A stretch of 18,612 bases of DNA, taken from the NCBI GenBank assembly GCA_016870295.1, contig VGBY01000009.1, positions 1 through 18,612 on the forward strand, in the 5' to 3' direction. The notes under the pieces were generated by a model, which had not been told where the DNA came from, made no database searches, and was given only the letters and a program-made list of their open reading frames with translations. Positions 1 through 8,126 of the stretch are shown here, piece by piece. The stretch is from Actinomycetota bacterium. GTDB taxonomy: Bacteria; Actinomycetota; Acidimicrobiia; Acidimicrobiales; Ilumatobacteraceae. The stretch's first letter is position 1. Every line of letters begins with the position of its first letter. The position numbers and the translations under genes are program-made.

Positions 1-1123
1 GAATCACGTCGTTGTCCGGTGCAGGCGGGCGCAATTCAGCGAGGTTCTCCGCCATCGTCTTGCCCGTGCACGTCATGACATCACCGTGGAACAACCCCGC
101 ATCGAGCAGGTGCTTCATCACCACTGGAACGCCGCCGATGCGATCGATGTCGGTCATGTGGTACCGACCACCGGGCTTGGTGTCGGCAATGTGCGGCACG
201 CGCGCGGCGATGCGGTTGAAGTCGTCGAGCGAGAGTTTGACGCCAGCCTCGTTCGCCAGCGCCAACAGGTGCAACACCGCATTGGTGCTGCCACCGAGTG
301 CGTTCACGATGGCGATGGCGTTTTCGAACGCCTTCTTCGTCATGATGTCACGCGGATAAATGCCGAGTCGCAGCAAGTTGACCACCGCTTCACCGGCACG
401 GCGCGCATCAGCATCACGACGCGAATCGATTGCCGGCGGCGACGCAGTGCCGGGCAGGCTCATGCCGAGCGCCTCGGCAATGCTCGACATGGTGTTGGCG
501 GTGAACATGCCGCCGCATGCGCCTTCGCCCGGGCAGGCGGCACGTTCGATTTCGTCTACTTCATCACGCGTCATAGTGCCGGCCGCGCACGCACCAACCG
601 CCTCGAACACCGTGGTGATGTCGATGTTGTTGCCCTTGTGCACACCGGGGAGGATCGAACCGTTGTAGACGAACACACTCGGAAGATTCAGCCGTGCGGC
701 CGCCATCAACATCGCCGGAATGCTCTTGTCGCAACCGGCAAGCCCGACGAACCCATCGAAACGTTCGGCGTGCACCACCGTTTCGACGCTGTCGGTGATC
801 ACTTCGCGACTCACGAGCGAGGCGCGCATGCCCTCGTGACCCATGCTGATGCCATCACTCACGGTGATGGTGCCGAACTCCAGCGCAACTCCACCGGCGG
901 CGCGAACACCCAGCTTTGATTGCGCGGCCAAGCGGCGCAGCGACACGTTGCACGGCGTCACTTCGTTCCAAGCCGAGGCGATTCCGATCTGTGGCTTCTC
1001 CCAGTCGCCGTCACCAAGACCAACCGCACGCAACATGGCGCGTGATGCCGCCTTTTGCAGCCCGTCGGTGACATCACGGCTACGCGGTTTTATGTCGACG
1101 CGCGTTTCTTTTGGCGTAGTCAC
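1..1123 (-). CDS. ilvD: Dihydroxy-acid dehydratase (partial, C-terminus beyond window)
   Basis: IlvD dehydrates dihydroxy-isovalerate and dihydroxy-methylvalerate to the 2-keto acids of valine and isoleucine biosynthesis, in the cytoplasm, using an Fe-S cluster. About 374 codons are visible and no stop is reached; the family usually has 560-620 residues, so roughly the last third is missing. Seen in the translation: PRSRDVTDGL near residue 13, TPCN (Cys58), SDGISMGHEGM (89-99), GCDKS (Cys131) and CPGEGACGGM (Cys203). The three cysteines fit the cluster ligands of this family. The overall wording matches the actinobacterial IlvD group. The start is GTG at 1123: an in-frame TAG lies five codons upstream and there is no other start between them. 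No good ribosome binding site is visible. It is divergent from the iron importer and shares its 115-bp control region. Confidence 0.95.
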   Translation of the reverse strand, partial: MTTPKETRVDIKPRSRDVTDGLQKAASRAMLRAVGLGDGDWEKPQIGIASAWNEVTPCNVSLRRLAAQSKLGVRAAGGVALEFGTITVSDGISMGHEGMRASLVSREVITDSVETVVHAERFDGFVGLAGCDKSIPAMLMAAARLNLPSVFVYNGSILPGVHKGNNIDITTVFEAVGACAAGTMTRDEVDEIERAACPGEGACGGMFTANTMSSIAEALGMSLPGTASPPAIDSRRDADARRAGEAVVNLLRLGIYPRDIMTKKAFENAIAIVNALGGSTNAVLHLLALANEAGVKLSLDDFNRIAARVPHIADTKPGGRYHMTDIDRIGGVPVVMKHLLDAGLFHGDVMTCTGKTMAENLAELRPPAPDNDVI

Positions 1124-1163
1124 GCCGTCACGCTACGACGCAACCGATGCATGCCGTGTGGGG

Positions 1164-1192
1164 TTGACAGCAGCGCGCTGTTAGGCTAACCT
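1164..1192 (+). promoter_or_regulatory. Sigma70-type promoter of the iron importer operon
   Basis: TTGACA at 1164-1169 is a perfect -35 box. After 17 bp, TAACCT at 1187-1192 is a fair -10 box (T, A and final T match). The transcription start would be near 1199, about 40 nt before the ATG at 1239. The -10 box lies inside the first iron box, so a bound repressor would block RNA polymerase. Confidence 0.7.
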
Positions 1193-1195
1193 AAC
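1180..1195. promoter_or_regulatory. IdeR/DtxR-type iron box 1
   Basis: GTTAGG-ctaa-CCTAAC is a perfect 6-bp inverted repeat with a 4-bp centre. Aligned over 1176-1194 with the known IdeR/DtxR consensus TTAGGTTAGGCTAACCTAA, the last 15 of 19 positions are identical and the first four differ. It overlaps the -10 element of the downstream promoter, the usual position for Fe(II)-dependent repression. The identity of the regulator is inferred from the consensus; no regulator gene is in the window. Confidence 0.8.
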
Positions 1196-1200
1196 TAGTT

Positions 1201-1216
1201 GTCAGGTATACCTAAC
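1201..1216. promoter_or_regulatory. IdeR/DtxR-type iron box 2
   Basis: GTCAGG-tata-CCTAAC repeats the architecture of box 1 exactly 21 bp downstream, which is two helical turns, with one mismatch between its arms. It covers about +1 to +17 of the predicted transcript. It matches 11 of 19 positions of the IdeR consensus, so it would be weaker alone, but tandem placement on one face of the helix suggests two dimers binding together. Confidence 0.65.
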
Positions 1217-1226
1217 AAATCTTATG

Positions 1227-1232
1227 AAGGAG
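1227..1232 (+). promoter_or_regulatory. Ribosome binding site that decides the binding-protein start
   Basis: AAGGAG lies six bases before the ATG at 1239. The in-frame ATG at 1224 lies just before this site, so the later ATG is the likely start. The shorter protein also begins with a normal lipoprotein signal peptide. Confidence 0.8.
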
Positions 1233-1238
1233 CACATC

Positions 1239-2330
1239 ATGACTCGACAGCATCTCTCGCGACGCACCGTACTGGCCATCGTTGGTCTGTTTGCACCGAT
1301 AGCACTCATCAGCGCATGTTCGAGCAGCACTACCGACACCACAAGTGACACGGCAGCACCCGCCACCACCGACGCGCCGACGGACATCGACGTTCGCGGT
1401 GAGACAATCACCATCTACAGCGGTCGCAGTGAAGCACTGATGGAGTCGCTCTTCGCACAATTCACGGCAGACACCGGCGTGAATGTCGAGGTGCGCTACG
1501 GCGACAGCGGCGAGCTTGCGGCACTGCTCCTGACCGAAGGCAACAAGTCACCTGCCGACATCTTCTTCTCGCAGGATGCGGGTGCACTTGGTGCGATCGA
1601 ATCTGCCGGCTTGCTCACTGCACTGCCCGCCGATGTCATCGATGCAGTCGACAGCAAGTTCCGCTCGACGAGCGGCGCGTGGGTGGCAACCAGCGGTCGT
1701 GCACGCACCCTCGTGTACAACCCCGAACTCGTTCCCACGCCACCTGCATCGTTGGATGCCCTGCTTGATCCGCAGTGGAAGGGGAAGATCGGTTACGCAC
1801 CATCGAACGCTTCTTGGCAGTCGTTCGTCACCGCGTTGCGACTCACCCGAGGCGACGATGGCGCACGTGCGTGGCTGACGGGTCTGGCTGCCAATCAGCC
1901 GGTTGCCTACGAAAAGAACGGTGTCGTGCGCGATGCCGTGAACGCAGGTGAGGTGGCGATGGGGCTCATCAACCACTACTACTTGTACGAATTGATTTCG
2001 AAAGTGGGTGCCGACAAGGTCGTTGCCAAGAACCACTATTTCAAGGACGGCGATGCGGGCAGTCTCGTGAACGTCGCCGGAGTCGGCGTGCTTGCGTCGA
2101 GCAAGAAGAGCGCCGCGGCGCTCGTGTTCGTTCGTTATCTTCTCTCGGTTGCAGGTCAGTCGTACTTCGCCGGACGAACCTTCGAGTACCCGATGGTTCC
2201 CGGTGTCATTCCCTTCGTGAGTCTGCCGACGCTGGCTGAATTGAACCCACCTGCGGTTGACCTCGCCGATCTCAAGTCACTCGAAGAAACGCAGGAATTG
2301 CTCGTAGAAGTAGGTTTGCTCACGAGGTGA
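1239..2330 (+). CDS. fbpA: Ferric-iron ABC transporter substrate-binding lipoprotein (FbpA/FutA type)
   Basis: This protein binds Fe(III) outside the membrane and delivers it to the permease encoded next. It has 363 residues from the chosen ATG. The N-terminus is RR-hydrophobic-LISAC with lipobox Cys27, followed by a low-complexity Thr/Ser/Asp/Ala linker to about residue 50. The mature part opens with TIYSGRSEALME, typical of the Fbp family, and continues with ADIFFSQDAGALG. The INHYY motif contains adjacent Tyr247-Tyr248, matching the dityrosine that ligates ferric iron in FbpA. Ten bases separate it from the permease gene. The tandem iron boxes upstream support an iron role independently of the family match. 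Thiamine- and phosphonate-type relatives of the same fold are less likely because of the dityrosine and the operator. Confidence 0.88.
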   Translation: MTRQHLSRRTVLAIVGLFAPIALISACSSSTTDTTSDTAAPATTDAPTDIDVRGETITIYSGRSEALMESLFAQFTADTGVNVEVRYGDSGELAALLLTEGNKSPADIFFSQDAGALGAIESAGLLTALPADVIDAVDSKFRSTSGAWVATSGRARTLVYNPELVPTPPASLDALLDPQWKGKIGYAPSNASWQSFVTALRLTRGDDGARAWLTGLAANQPVAYEKNGVVRDAVNAGEVAMGLINHYYLYELISKVGADKVVAKNHYFKDGDAGSLVNVAGVGVLASSKKSAAALVFVRYLLSVAGQSYFAGRTFEYPMVPGVIPFVSLPTLAELNPPAVDLADLKSLEETQELLVEVGLLTR

Positions 2331-2340
2331 GCCACACGCC

Positions 2341-3864
2341 ATGACACGACTGCTGCGGGCACCCGTCGCCATTGCGGCGCCGGCGATGCTCGCAGCGGTC
2401 GTGGCCATCGTGCCGCTCGTGTATCTGTTCGACGCCAGCCTGTCGCGGGGTGTCGAGAATGCGATACGGGAAATCTTTCTCGCTCGAACCGCAACGTTGG
2501 TACTGCGCACCCTGTTGCTGACCTTCATCGTCACCGTTGCGTGTGCAGTCGTGGGCACGATCAATGCGTGGTTGGTGGTGCGCTCGTCGCTTCCCCTTCG
2601 TCCGATGTGGTTGATGTTGCTCGCCATGCCGCTCGCAATACCGACGTATCTCTCGGCGTTCGCCTGGGTCTCGTGGATTCCGACAATGAGTGGATTCCTT
2701 GGGGCCAGCATCGTCCTGACCCTCGCCAGCTACCCGTACGTGATGCTGCCCGTCGCTGCAATGTTGCGCGGCGCCGACCCGATGCTGGAGGACGTCGCTC
2801 GTTCGCTCGGCGCTAGCGCGCCATCAGCGCTCATCCGTGTGACGCTTCGACAAATCGCGCCGGCCATCTGGGCTGGTTCATTGTTAGTGGCGCTGTATGT
2901 CGTGAGCGACTTCGGTGCAGTGGCGGCAATGCGACTCGAAACCTTCACCTGGGTGATCTATGGTGCCTACCGCGCTGGCTTCAACCCGACGCGCGCCGCC
3001 ACGCTCGCGCTGGTGCTCGTCGCGATGGCATTGCTCTTGATCGTGCTTGAGCGGCACTTTCGCTCGCGCGTCACGCAACGACTCGGGGCCGGCACTGCCC
3101 GCTCAACAGTGCGACGCACAACGCTGACGCTCGTTGCCCCAGCCTTGGTGGTCGCACTGACTTCGATTGGGTTCGGCATCGGTGTGCCACTGGTGAGTTC
3201 CATCAGATGGACCCGCGAGGCAAGTGCGACCACCGATTGGTCGGCAGTGTTCACAACGATCATGTCGTCATTCTGGATTGGTTTCCTAACTGGTCTGGCA
3301 ACACTGTTACTCGCCTTACCCGTCGGCATTCTCATCGCAAGATTCAAAGGCCGTCTTGCTGATGTCACCGAGGGTGCAGTCTTCGTTACCCATTCGCTGC
3401 CAGGAATCGTGGTGGCATTGTCGGTGGTGTATCTGGGCATCAATCTCGTGCGGCCGTTGTATCAACAGGTACCGCTCCTCGTCTTTGGTCAGGTGATCAT
3501 CTTTTTGCCGTTGGTCGTGGGTGCAGTGCGCACCTCCATCGAACAGTCGCGCTTGGCGTTGGAGGACGTGTCGCGAAGTCTCGGTGTGTCGCGTATGGCG
3601 ACGGTGTTTCGTGTGACGATTCCCCTCGCGATACCAGGAATTGCAGCGGGCGGTGCGCTCGCGGTGCTCGGGGCGATGAAGGAACTACCGACAACACTCA
3701 TCCTGCGACCCACGGAGGTGGAAACTCTGGCTACCAGCATCTGGAAGTACAGCGTCGTCAGTGACTTCGGAGCGGTCGGCCCGTACGCTGTGTCGCTCAT
3801 GTTGCTAGCGGCATTGCCAACTGCGTTGCTTTCGCATGTGGCAGTCGTCAAGGTGGCACGGTGA
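2341..3864 (+). CDS. fbpB: Ferric-iron ABC transporter permease, fused double-domain (FbpB type)
   Basis: This 507-residue integral membrane protein should form the whole translocation pore in one chain. Each half carries an EAA-loop-like motif that contacts the ATPase: EDVARSLGAS at about residue 150 and EDVSRSLGVS at about residue 408. The spacing of about 258 residues shows an internal duplication of the binding-protein-dependent permease domain, as is normal for FbpB (about 500-550 residues). Many hydrophobic segments run through both halves. The ATG at 2341 follows GAGGTGAG at the end of the previous gene, 10 bp after its stop, so translation is probably coupled. It sits between the binding protein and the ATPase in one iron-controlled operon. 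Confidence 0.9.
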   Translation: MTRLLRAPVAIAAPAMLAAVVAIVPLVYLFDASLSRGVENAIREIFLARTATLVLRTLLLTFIVTVACAVVGTINAWLVVRSSLPLRPMWLMLLAMPLAIPTYLSAFAWVSWIPTMSGFLGASIVLTLASYPYVMLPVAAMLRGADPMLEDVARSLGASAPSALIRVTLRQIAPAIWAGSLLVALYVVSDFGAVAAMRLETFTWVIYGAYRAGFNPTRAATLALVLVAMALLLIVLERHFRSRVTQRLGAGTARSTVRRTTLTLVAPALVVALTSIGFGIGVPLVSSIRWTREASATTDWSAVFTTIMSSFWIGFLTGLATLLLALPVGILIARFKGRLADVTEGAVFVTHSLPGIVVALSVVYLGINLVRPLYQQVPLLVFGQVIIFLPLVVGAVRTSIEQSRLALEDVSRSLGVSRMATVFRVTIPLAIPGIAAGGALAVLGAMKELPTTLILRPTEVETLATSIWKYSVVSDFGAVGPYAVSLMLLAALPTALLSHVAVVKVAR

Positions 3865-3891
3865 TTCGAATGTGTGGCGCCCGGTAACCGT

Positions 3892-4926
3892 ATGACTGCC
3901 GCGCTCGAACTGATTGGTGTCACACATCGTTTCGACGACACCGTCGTGCTCGACAACGTGAGTTTTCAGGTGGAGGCCGGATCGATTACCGCGGTGCTCG
4001 GCCCTTCGGGGGTGGGCAAAACCACCTTGCTGCGAATCATCTGTGGTTTCGAGACGCCACAACAGGGTCGAGTCGTGATCAGTGGTAGAGAGGTGGCACG
4101 TGACGGCGACTCGCTCGTCGCTGCCGAACATCGTGGTGTCGGGCTCGTTCCGCAGGAAGGCGCGTTGTTCCCGCATCTGAGCGTGGCAAACAACGTGTCT
4201 TTCGGTTTGAAGCAGAGGCGATCGGGGGAATCACGCGCGCGCACGAATCATCTGCTCGAACTCGTTGGTCTTGCCCACTGTGCCGACAGACGCCCCGAAG
4301 AACTGTCGGGTGGCATGCAACAGCGAGTGGCGTTGGCACGAGCCCTCGCGCCGAACCCAGCCATCGTCTTGCTCGACGAGCCGTTTGCCTCGCTCGACGC
4401 CGCCCTACGCGCGAGCGTGCGCGCCGAAGTCGTCGACGCGTTGCGCCGCTCGAAGGCCACTGCCCTGTGGGTGACGCACGATCAACAAGAGGCACTGTCC
4501 TGCGCCGACAATGTTGCAGTCATGCTCGATCGTCGTGTCGTGCAGCGTGGCACACCCGTCGACTTGTATCGATCACCTGCATCGCGAGCGGTTGCCGAGT
4601 TCGTCGGCGAGGCCGTGCACCTGCGCGGCCAGGCTCGCGGCACAACGGTGTCGTGTGCGATGGGCAACCTACAACTGGCTCGTGCCGCCGATGGAAGTGT
4701 CACTGTGATCGTGCGACCCGAACAGATCGAACTCGACGATTCGCCGACTGAAACTTCTCCGCGCGGGCGAGTTATCGCATCGCGCTTCTACGGGCACGAC
4801 GGCGAGATTGACGTGCGCCTACCGAATGACGAAGTGGTCGTTGCTCGTTTGCATGCGCGACTGCTGCCACCGGTCGGCGCTGACGTGGCGCTGCGGGTAA
4901 CCGGTCAGGCGTTGGCCTTCGCCTGA
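3892..4926 (+). CDS. fbpC: Ferric-iron ABC transporter ATP-binding protein (FbpC type)
   Basis: This cytoplasmic ATPase powers the iron importer. From ATG 3892 it has 344 residues. Motifs in order: Walker A GPSGVGKTT (37-45), Q-loop VPQEGALFPH, signature LSGGMQQRVALARA (from 138), Walker B VLLDEP (Asp162-Glu163), D-loop SLDA and switch His in WVTHD. The C-terminal 100 residues contain VRPEQIEL, as in a TOBE-like domain. An alternative GTG start at 3874 would add six residues, and neither start has a strong ribosome binding site; I prefer the ATG because the fold begins immediately after it. It is 27 bp downstream of the permease gene, and its last 22 bp overlap the convergent end of gatB. Confidence 0.88.
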   Translation: MTAALELIGVTHRFDDTVVLDNVSFQVEAGSITAVLGPSGVGKTTLLRIICGFETPQQGRVVISGREVARDGDSLVAAEHRGVGLVPQEGALFPHLSVANNVSFGLKQRRSGESRARTNHLLELVGLAHCADRRPEELSGGMQQRVALARALAPNPAIVLLDEPFASLDAALRASVRAEVVDALRRSKATALWVTHDQQEALSCADNVAVMLDRRVVQRGTPVDLYRSPASRAVAEFVGEAVHLRGQARGTTVSCAMGNLQLARAADGSVTVIVRPEQIELDDSPTETSPRGRVIASRFYGHDGEIDVRLPNDEVVVARLHARLLPPVGADVALRVTGQALAFA

Positions 4927-6389
4927 AGCAACGCCGTGACGGCTTTGCCGTCGGCCTTGCCCTTTGACGACTTCATCACCGCGCCGACCAGGGCACCCAT
5001 TGCTTTTTGCTCCCCGGCCTTGAACTTCGCCCACGCGTCGGGGTCGGCGGCGATGGCTGCATCGACGAGTCCTTCAAGTGCACTCGTATCCATCGCTTCA
5101 AAACCCTTCGATTTCGCCATCGCAATCACATCGCCACCACCATTCGCCACGAGTTCCGCGAGCAACGTCTTGGCCTGCGTCGCGGTGATCTTGGCGTTCT
5201 TCTCCATCAGCGTGAGGGCGGCTAGGTCGCCAGCCGGCACACGCGGCGACGCTGCTTCTTCAGCGAAGGCCTGCTGCACATACACGAGCGCCCGCGCCGC
5301 ATCGCCGCCGACCTTGGCGACTTCTGCAAGATACGTATCTTGTCCGCGCTCGACCACGACGGCAACGGCTTCGCTCTCCTTTGATTGACCGGTCAACTTG
5401 GCAAGTGTCTCGCGACGGGCGGCGGGCAGCGGTGGCAACGCAGAGCGCACTTGTTCGACCCACGCCGTGTCGGGTGCGAGCGGCACGAGGTCGGGCTCCA
5501 AGAAGTAGCGGTAGTCGTCGGCATCTTCTTTGGTGCGCAACACATTGGTGCGACCGGCGGCGTCATCCCAATGCAGTGTTTGCTGTTTGATGCTGCCGCC
5601 ACTCGTGATGATGTCAATCTGGCGACGCGCCTCGTAGTCGATTGCGCGGCCGACCGCACGGATCGAGTTGACATTCTTGATTTCGCAACGCGTGCCGAAC
5701 GGCGTACCTGGTTTGTGCACCGACACGTTCACGTCGCAGCGCATCGAGCCTTCCTCCATCTTGGCGTCGCTGGCACCGACGGCGAGCAGGATCGCCCGCA
5801 ACTCCGACACGTACTGTTTGGCCTGTTCGCTGGTGCGAATGTCGGGTCGAGAGACGATCTCTACCAACGGCACCCCGGCGCGATTGAAGTCGATCAACGA
5901 ATACTCGCTGCCGTGGATGCGACCTTCTGCCCCGCCGAAGTGCGTCGACTTGCCCGTGTCTTCTTCGAGGTGAGCCCGCTCGATACCGATGCGCACTTCA
6001 CCCGGCAACATGAGGAAGCCATCAACGTTGAGTGGCTGGTCGTATTGGCTGATTTGGTAGGCCTTAGGCAAGTCGGGATAGAAGTAGTTCTTGCGGTGGA
6101 ACGAGCACGGTTGCACGCGGCAGTTGAGTGCGAGCCCGAGTCGCATTGCAAGCTCGACGGCGTGACGATTCAACACCGGAAGTGCGCCGGGCAAACCGAG
6201 GGTTACCGGGTCGATGTGCGTGTTCGGCTCGTCACCGAACCGGTTGGCGCTTGCGCTGAACAGTTTGGTCTTGGTGGCCAGTTCGACGTGCACTTCAAGA
6301 CCAACGACGAGTTCCCACCCGTCGATAAGTTGCTCGGCCGAAGCGACCACGCTCGACGGATTCTGCGCGGCACCCGTGGATGTGCTCAT
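4905..6389 (-). CDS. gatB: Asp-tRNA(Asn)/Glu-tRNA(Gln) amidotransferase subunit B
   Basis: GatB binds misacylated Glu-tRNA(Gln) or Asp-tRNA(Asn), activates the carboxylate with ATP and receives ammonia from GatA, giving correctly charged tRNA. It has 494 residues, the usual length. Family wording is clear: WELVVGLEVHVEL near the start, FHRKNYFYPDLPKAYQISQYD, HLEEDTGKS, SLIDFNRAGVPLVEIV, EGSMRCDVNVS, CEIKNVNS and ADDYRYFLEPDL, followed by the C-terminal tRNA-binding tail domain rich in Ala and Lys. GGAG lies eight bases before the ATG. Its start overlaps the gatA stop as ATGA, so translation is likely coupled. Its last 22 bp overlap the convergent iron-transport ATPase gene. Confidence 0.97.
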   Translation of the reverse strand: MSTSTGAAQNPSSVVASAEQLIDGWELVVGLEVHVELATKTKLFSASANRFGDEPNTHIDPVTLGLPGALPVLNRHAVELAMRLGLALNCRVQPCSFHRKNYFYPDLPKAYQISQYDQPLNVDGFLMLPGEVRIGIERAHLEEDTGKSTHFGGAEGRIHGSEYSLIDFNRAGVPLVEIVSRPDIRTSEQAKQYVSELRAILLAVGASDAKMEEGSMRCDVNVSVHKPGTPFGTRCEIKNVNSIRAVGRAIDYEARRQIDIITSGGSIKQQTLHWDDAAGRTNVLRTKEDADDYRYFLEPDLVPLAPDTAWVEQVRSALPPLPAARRETLAKLTGQSKESEAVAVVVERGQDTYLAEVAKVGGDAARALVYVQQAFAEEAASPRVPAGDLAALTLMEKNAKITATQAKTLLAELVANGGGDVIAMAKSKGFEAMDTSALEGLVDAAIAADPDAWAKFKAGEQKAMGALVGAVMKSSKGKADGKAVTALLQAKANA

Positions 6390-7810
6390 GCGTTGCGCTC
6401 CAGTTCTGCCGCAACACGGAACATCGGGGCCTCGCCGAGCGCTGGCGCGAGCACCTGCACTCCAACGGGAAGACCCGCCTCACCCGTACCGAACGGCACG
6501 CTCATCGCTGCGTGACCCGCCAAGTTGGTGGGGATCGTGAATACGTCGCAGAGATACATCGCCAACGGGTTGCTCGTCTTGTCACCGAACTTGAATGCGA
6601 CGGTCGGTGATGTCGGTGTGAGTATCGCGTCACAGGATTCGTACGCCTTGGCGAAGTCGTCGGCGATCAAGCGGCGCACCTTTAGCGCCTTGCCGTAGTA
6701 CGCGTCGTAGTAACCGGCTGACAGCGCGTATGTTCCGAGCATGATGCGTCGCTTCACCTCGTCACCGAAGCCTGCTGCGCGAGTGGCGCCGTACATTGCG
6801 TTGAGATCCTTGGCATCAACGCGTAATCCGTAGCGCACACCATCGAAGCGGGCGAGGTTGCTGCTTGCTTCTGCCGGTGCCACCAGGTAATACGCGGTGA
6901 GGCCGAACGACATTGACGGCATCTTCACGTCGACAATCTGGGCGCCGGCACCGCGCAAGGCCTCGAACGCTGCCTCGAGTCGCGCCAGCACATCGGGCGA
7001 CGAACCTTCAGGCATGTCGGTGATGCGTCCGATGCGCATGCCCTTCACGCCCTGGTCGAGCACGTTCAGCAGTGACGGTGCCGGTTGCGGAATCGACGTC
7101 GAGTCGAGCGGGTCGTGCCCGGCGATGACTTCCATCAACAACGCCGAATCCGCGACGGTGCTGCTGAATGGCCCGATCTGATCGAGGCTGCTCCCGAACG
7201 CAATGAGACCCTGACGCGACACCGTGCCGTACGTGGGCTTCACGCCGACCAAACCACAGAGTGCGGCCGGTTGCCGAATGCTGCCGCCGGTATCGCTGCC
7301 GAACGATGCGGCGGCGAATCCAGCCGCTACCGCAGCCGCACTGCCGCCGCTCGAACCACCGGGCACTCGCGAAGTGTCGAGTGGGTTGCGAGTCGGGCCG
7401 AATGCCGAGTTTTCGGTGCTCGAGCCCATCGCAAACTCATCGAGATTCGTCTTGCCGACGAATACTGCGCCCTCGTCGGCGAGCCGGCGCACGACGGTGG
7501 CGTCATACGGCGGCTTCCATCCAGCGAGAATCTTCGATGAGCACGTGGTCTCCACACCGCGTGTGCACATGTTGTCTTTCAGCGCGATGGTGACGCCAGC
7601 GAGGCGACCGACCTTCTTCCCTGCTTTTACATCCGTATCAATCTGCGCGGCACGTTCACGGGCTCGCTCGGCAGTAACGAGGTTGAAGGCGTGAATCTCT
7701 TTCTCGCGTGAGCCGATGGCTGCAAGGTTCTCTTCAAGCACAGCCGAGGCAGAGAGTGCGCCACTCGAAACCCCCGCCGCAATATCAACGACGGTGCGGC
7801 GCTGCGCCAC
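6386..7810 (-). CDS. gatA: Asp-tRNA(Asn)/Glu-tRNA(Gln) amidotransferase subunit A
   Basis: GatA is the amidase subunit that hydrolyses glutamine and channels ammonia to GatB. It has 474 residues. The amidase-signature catalytic residues can be seen: Lys78 in TIALKDN, cis-Ser153 in GGSSGGS and nucleophile Ser177 in SDTGGSIRQPA, matching the Lys/Ser/Ser triad positions of known GatA proteins within one residue. CGLVGVKPTYG and GLIAFGSSLDQIGP follow as expected. The start is GTG at 7810, preceded by GAGGAA within the last codons of gatC; only two bases separate the genes. gatC-gatA-gatB form one operon and are probably translated together to keep stoichiometry. Confidence 0.97.
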   Translation of the reverse strand: MAQRRTVVDIAAGVSSGALSASAVLEENLAAIGSREKEIHAFNLVTAERARERAAQIDTDVKAGKKVGRLAGVTIALKDNMCTRGVETTCSSKILAGWKPPYDATVVRRLADEGAVFVGKTNLDEFAMGSSTENSAFGPTRNPLDTSRVPGGSSGGSAAAVAAGFAAASFGSDTGGSIRQPAALCGLVGVKPTYGTVSRQGLIAFGSSLDQIGPFSSTVADSALLMEVIAGHDPLDSTSIPQPAPSLLNVLDQGVKGMRIGRITDMPEGSSPDVLARLEAAFEALRGAGAQIVDVKMPSMSFGLTAYYLVAPAEASSNLARFDGVRYGLRVDAKDLNAMYGATRAAGFGDEVKRRIMLGTYALSAGYYDAYYGKALKVRRLIADDFAKAYESCDAILTPTSPTVAFKFGDKTSNPLAMYLCDVFTIPTNLAGHAAMSVPFGTGEAGLPVGVQVLAPALGEAPMFRVAAELERNA

Positions 7811-7812
7811 GA

Positions 7813-8115
7813 CTATTCCTCGAACCCAATGATTGGTGGCACACGGAACCGACCGTCTTGCGCTGCCGGCGCGGAAGCGAGCACCTCGTCGCGGTCGAGC
7901 GAGGGTGCAACGACGTCGTCGCGCAGCACATTGGTGAGCGGAATCGGCTGATTCATCGGCTCCACATTCGATAAATCCAGTGCATCGACGTCGCGAAAGT
8001 GATCGAGCATGCCGGCCAGCTGGCTCGTCATGCGCTCGATCTCTGCATCCGTCAAGTCGAGGCGAGCCAGACGCGCCACTTTGGCGACGGTCTCGCGTGA
8101 AATTGCCTCGGGCAC
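7813..8115 (-). CDS. gatC: Asp-tRNA(Asn)/Glu-tRNA(Gln) amidotransferase subunit C
   Basis: GatC is the small belt-like subunit that holds GatA and GatB together. From GTG 8115 it has 100 residues, the usual length. It begins PEAISRETVAKVARLARLDL, very typical of GatC, contains LDHFRDVDALDLSNVEPM in the middle and ends with FRVPPIIGFEE. The frame is open further upstream to 8235, but that part runs through the end of the alpha-galactosidase gene and has no family similarity. No clear ribosome binding site precedes the GTG. Only 11 bp separate it from the alpha-galactosidase stop. A weak promoter candidate lies inside that gene (TTGGAT, 16 bp, TGTACT, on the minus strand at 8235-8208). Confidence 0.93.
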   Translation of the reverse strand: MPEAISRETVAKVARLARLDLTDAEIERMTSQLAGMLDHFRDVDALDLSNVEPMNQPIPLTNVLRDDVVAPSLDRDEVLASAPAAQDGRFRVPPIIGFEE

Positions 8116-8126
8116 GAGGTTGAAGG

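Noticed and set aside
86..919. 277-codon open frame on the plus strand
   Set aside because: It is antisense to ilvD, whose translation has full family motifs. The frame is rich in Arg, His and Ala without any recognisable domain, as expected of a high-GC shadow frame.
5385..6515. 376-codon open frame on the plus strand
   Set aside because: It is antisense to gatB and the end of gatA, both unambiguous. The long open frame follows from GC bias at third codon positions.
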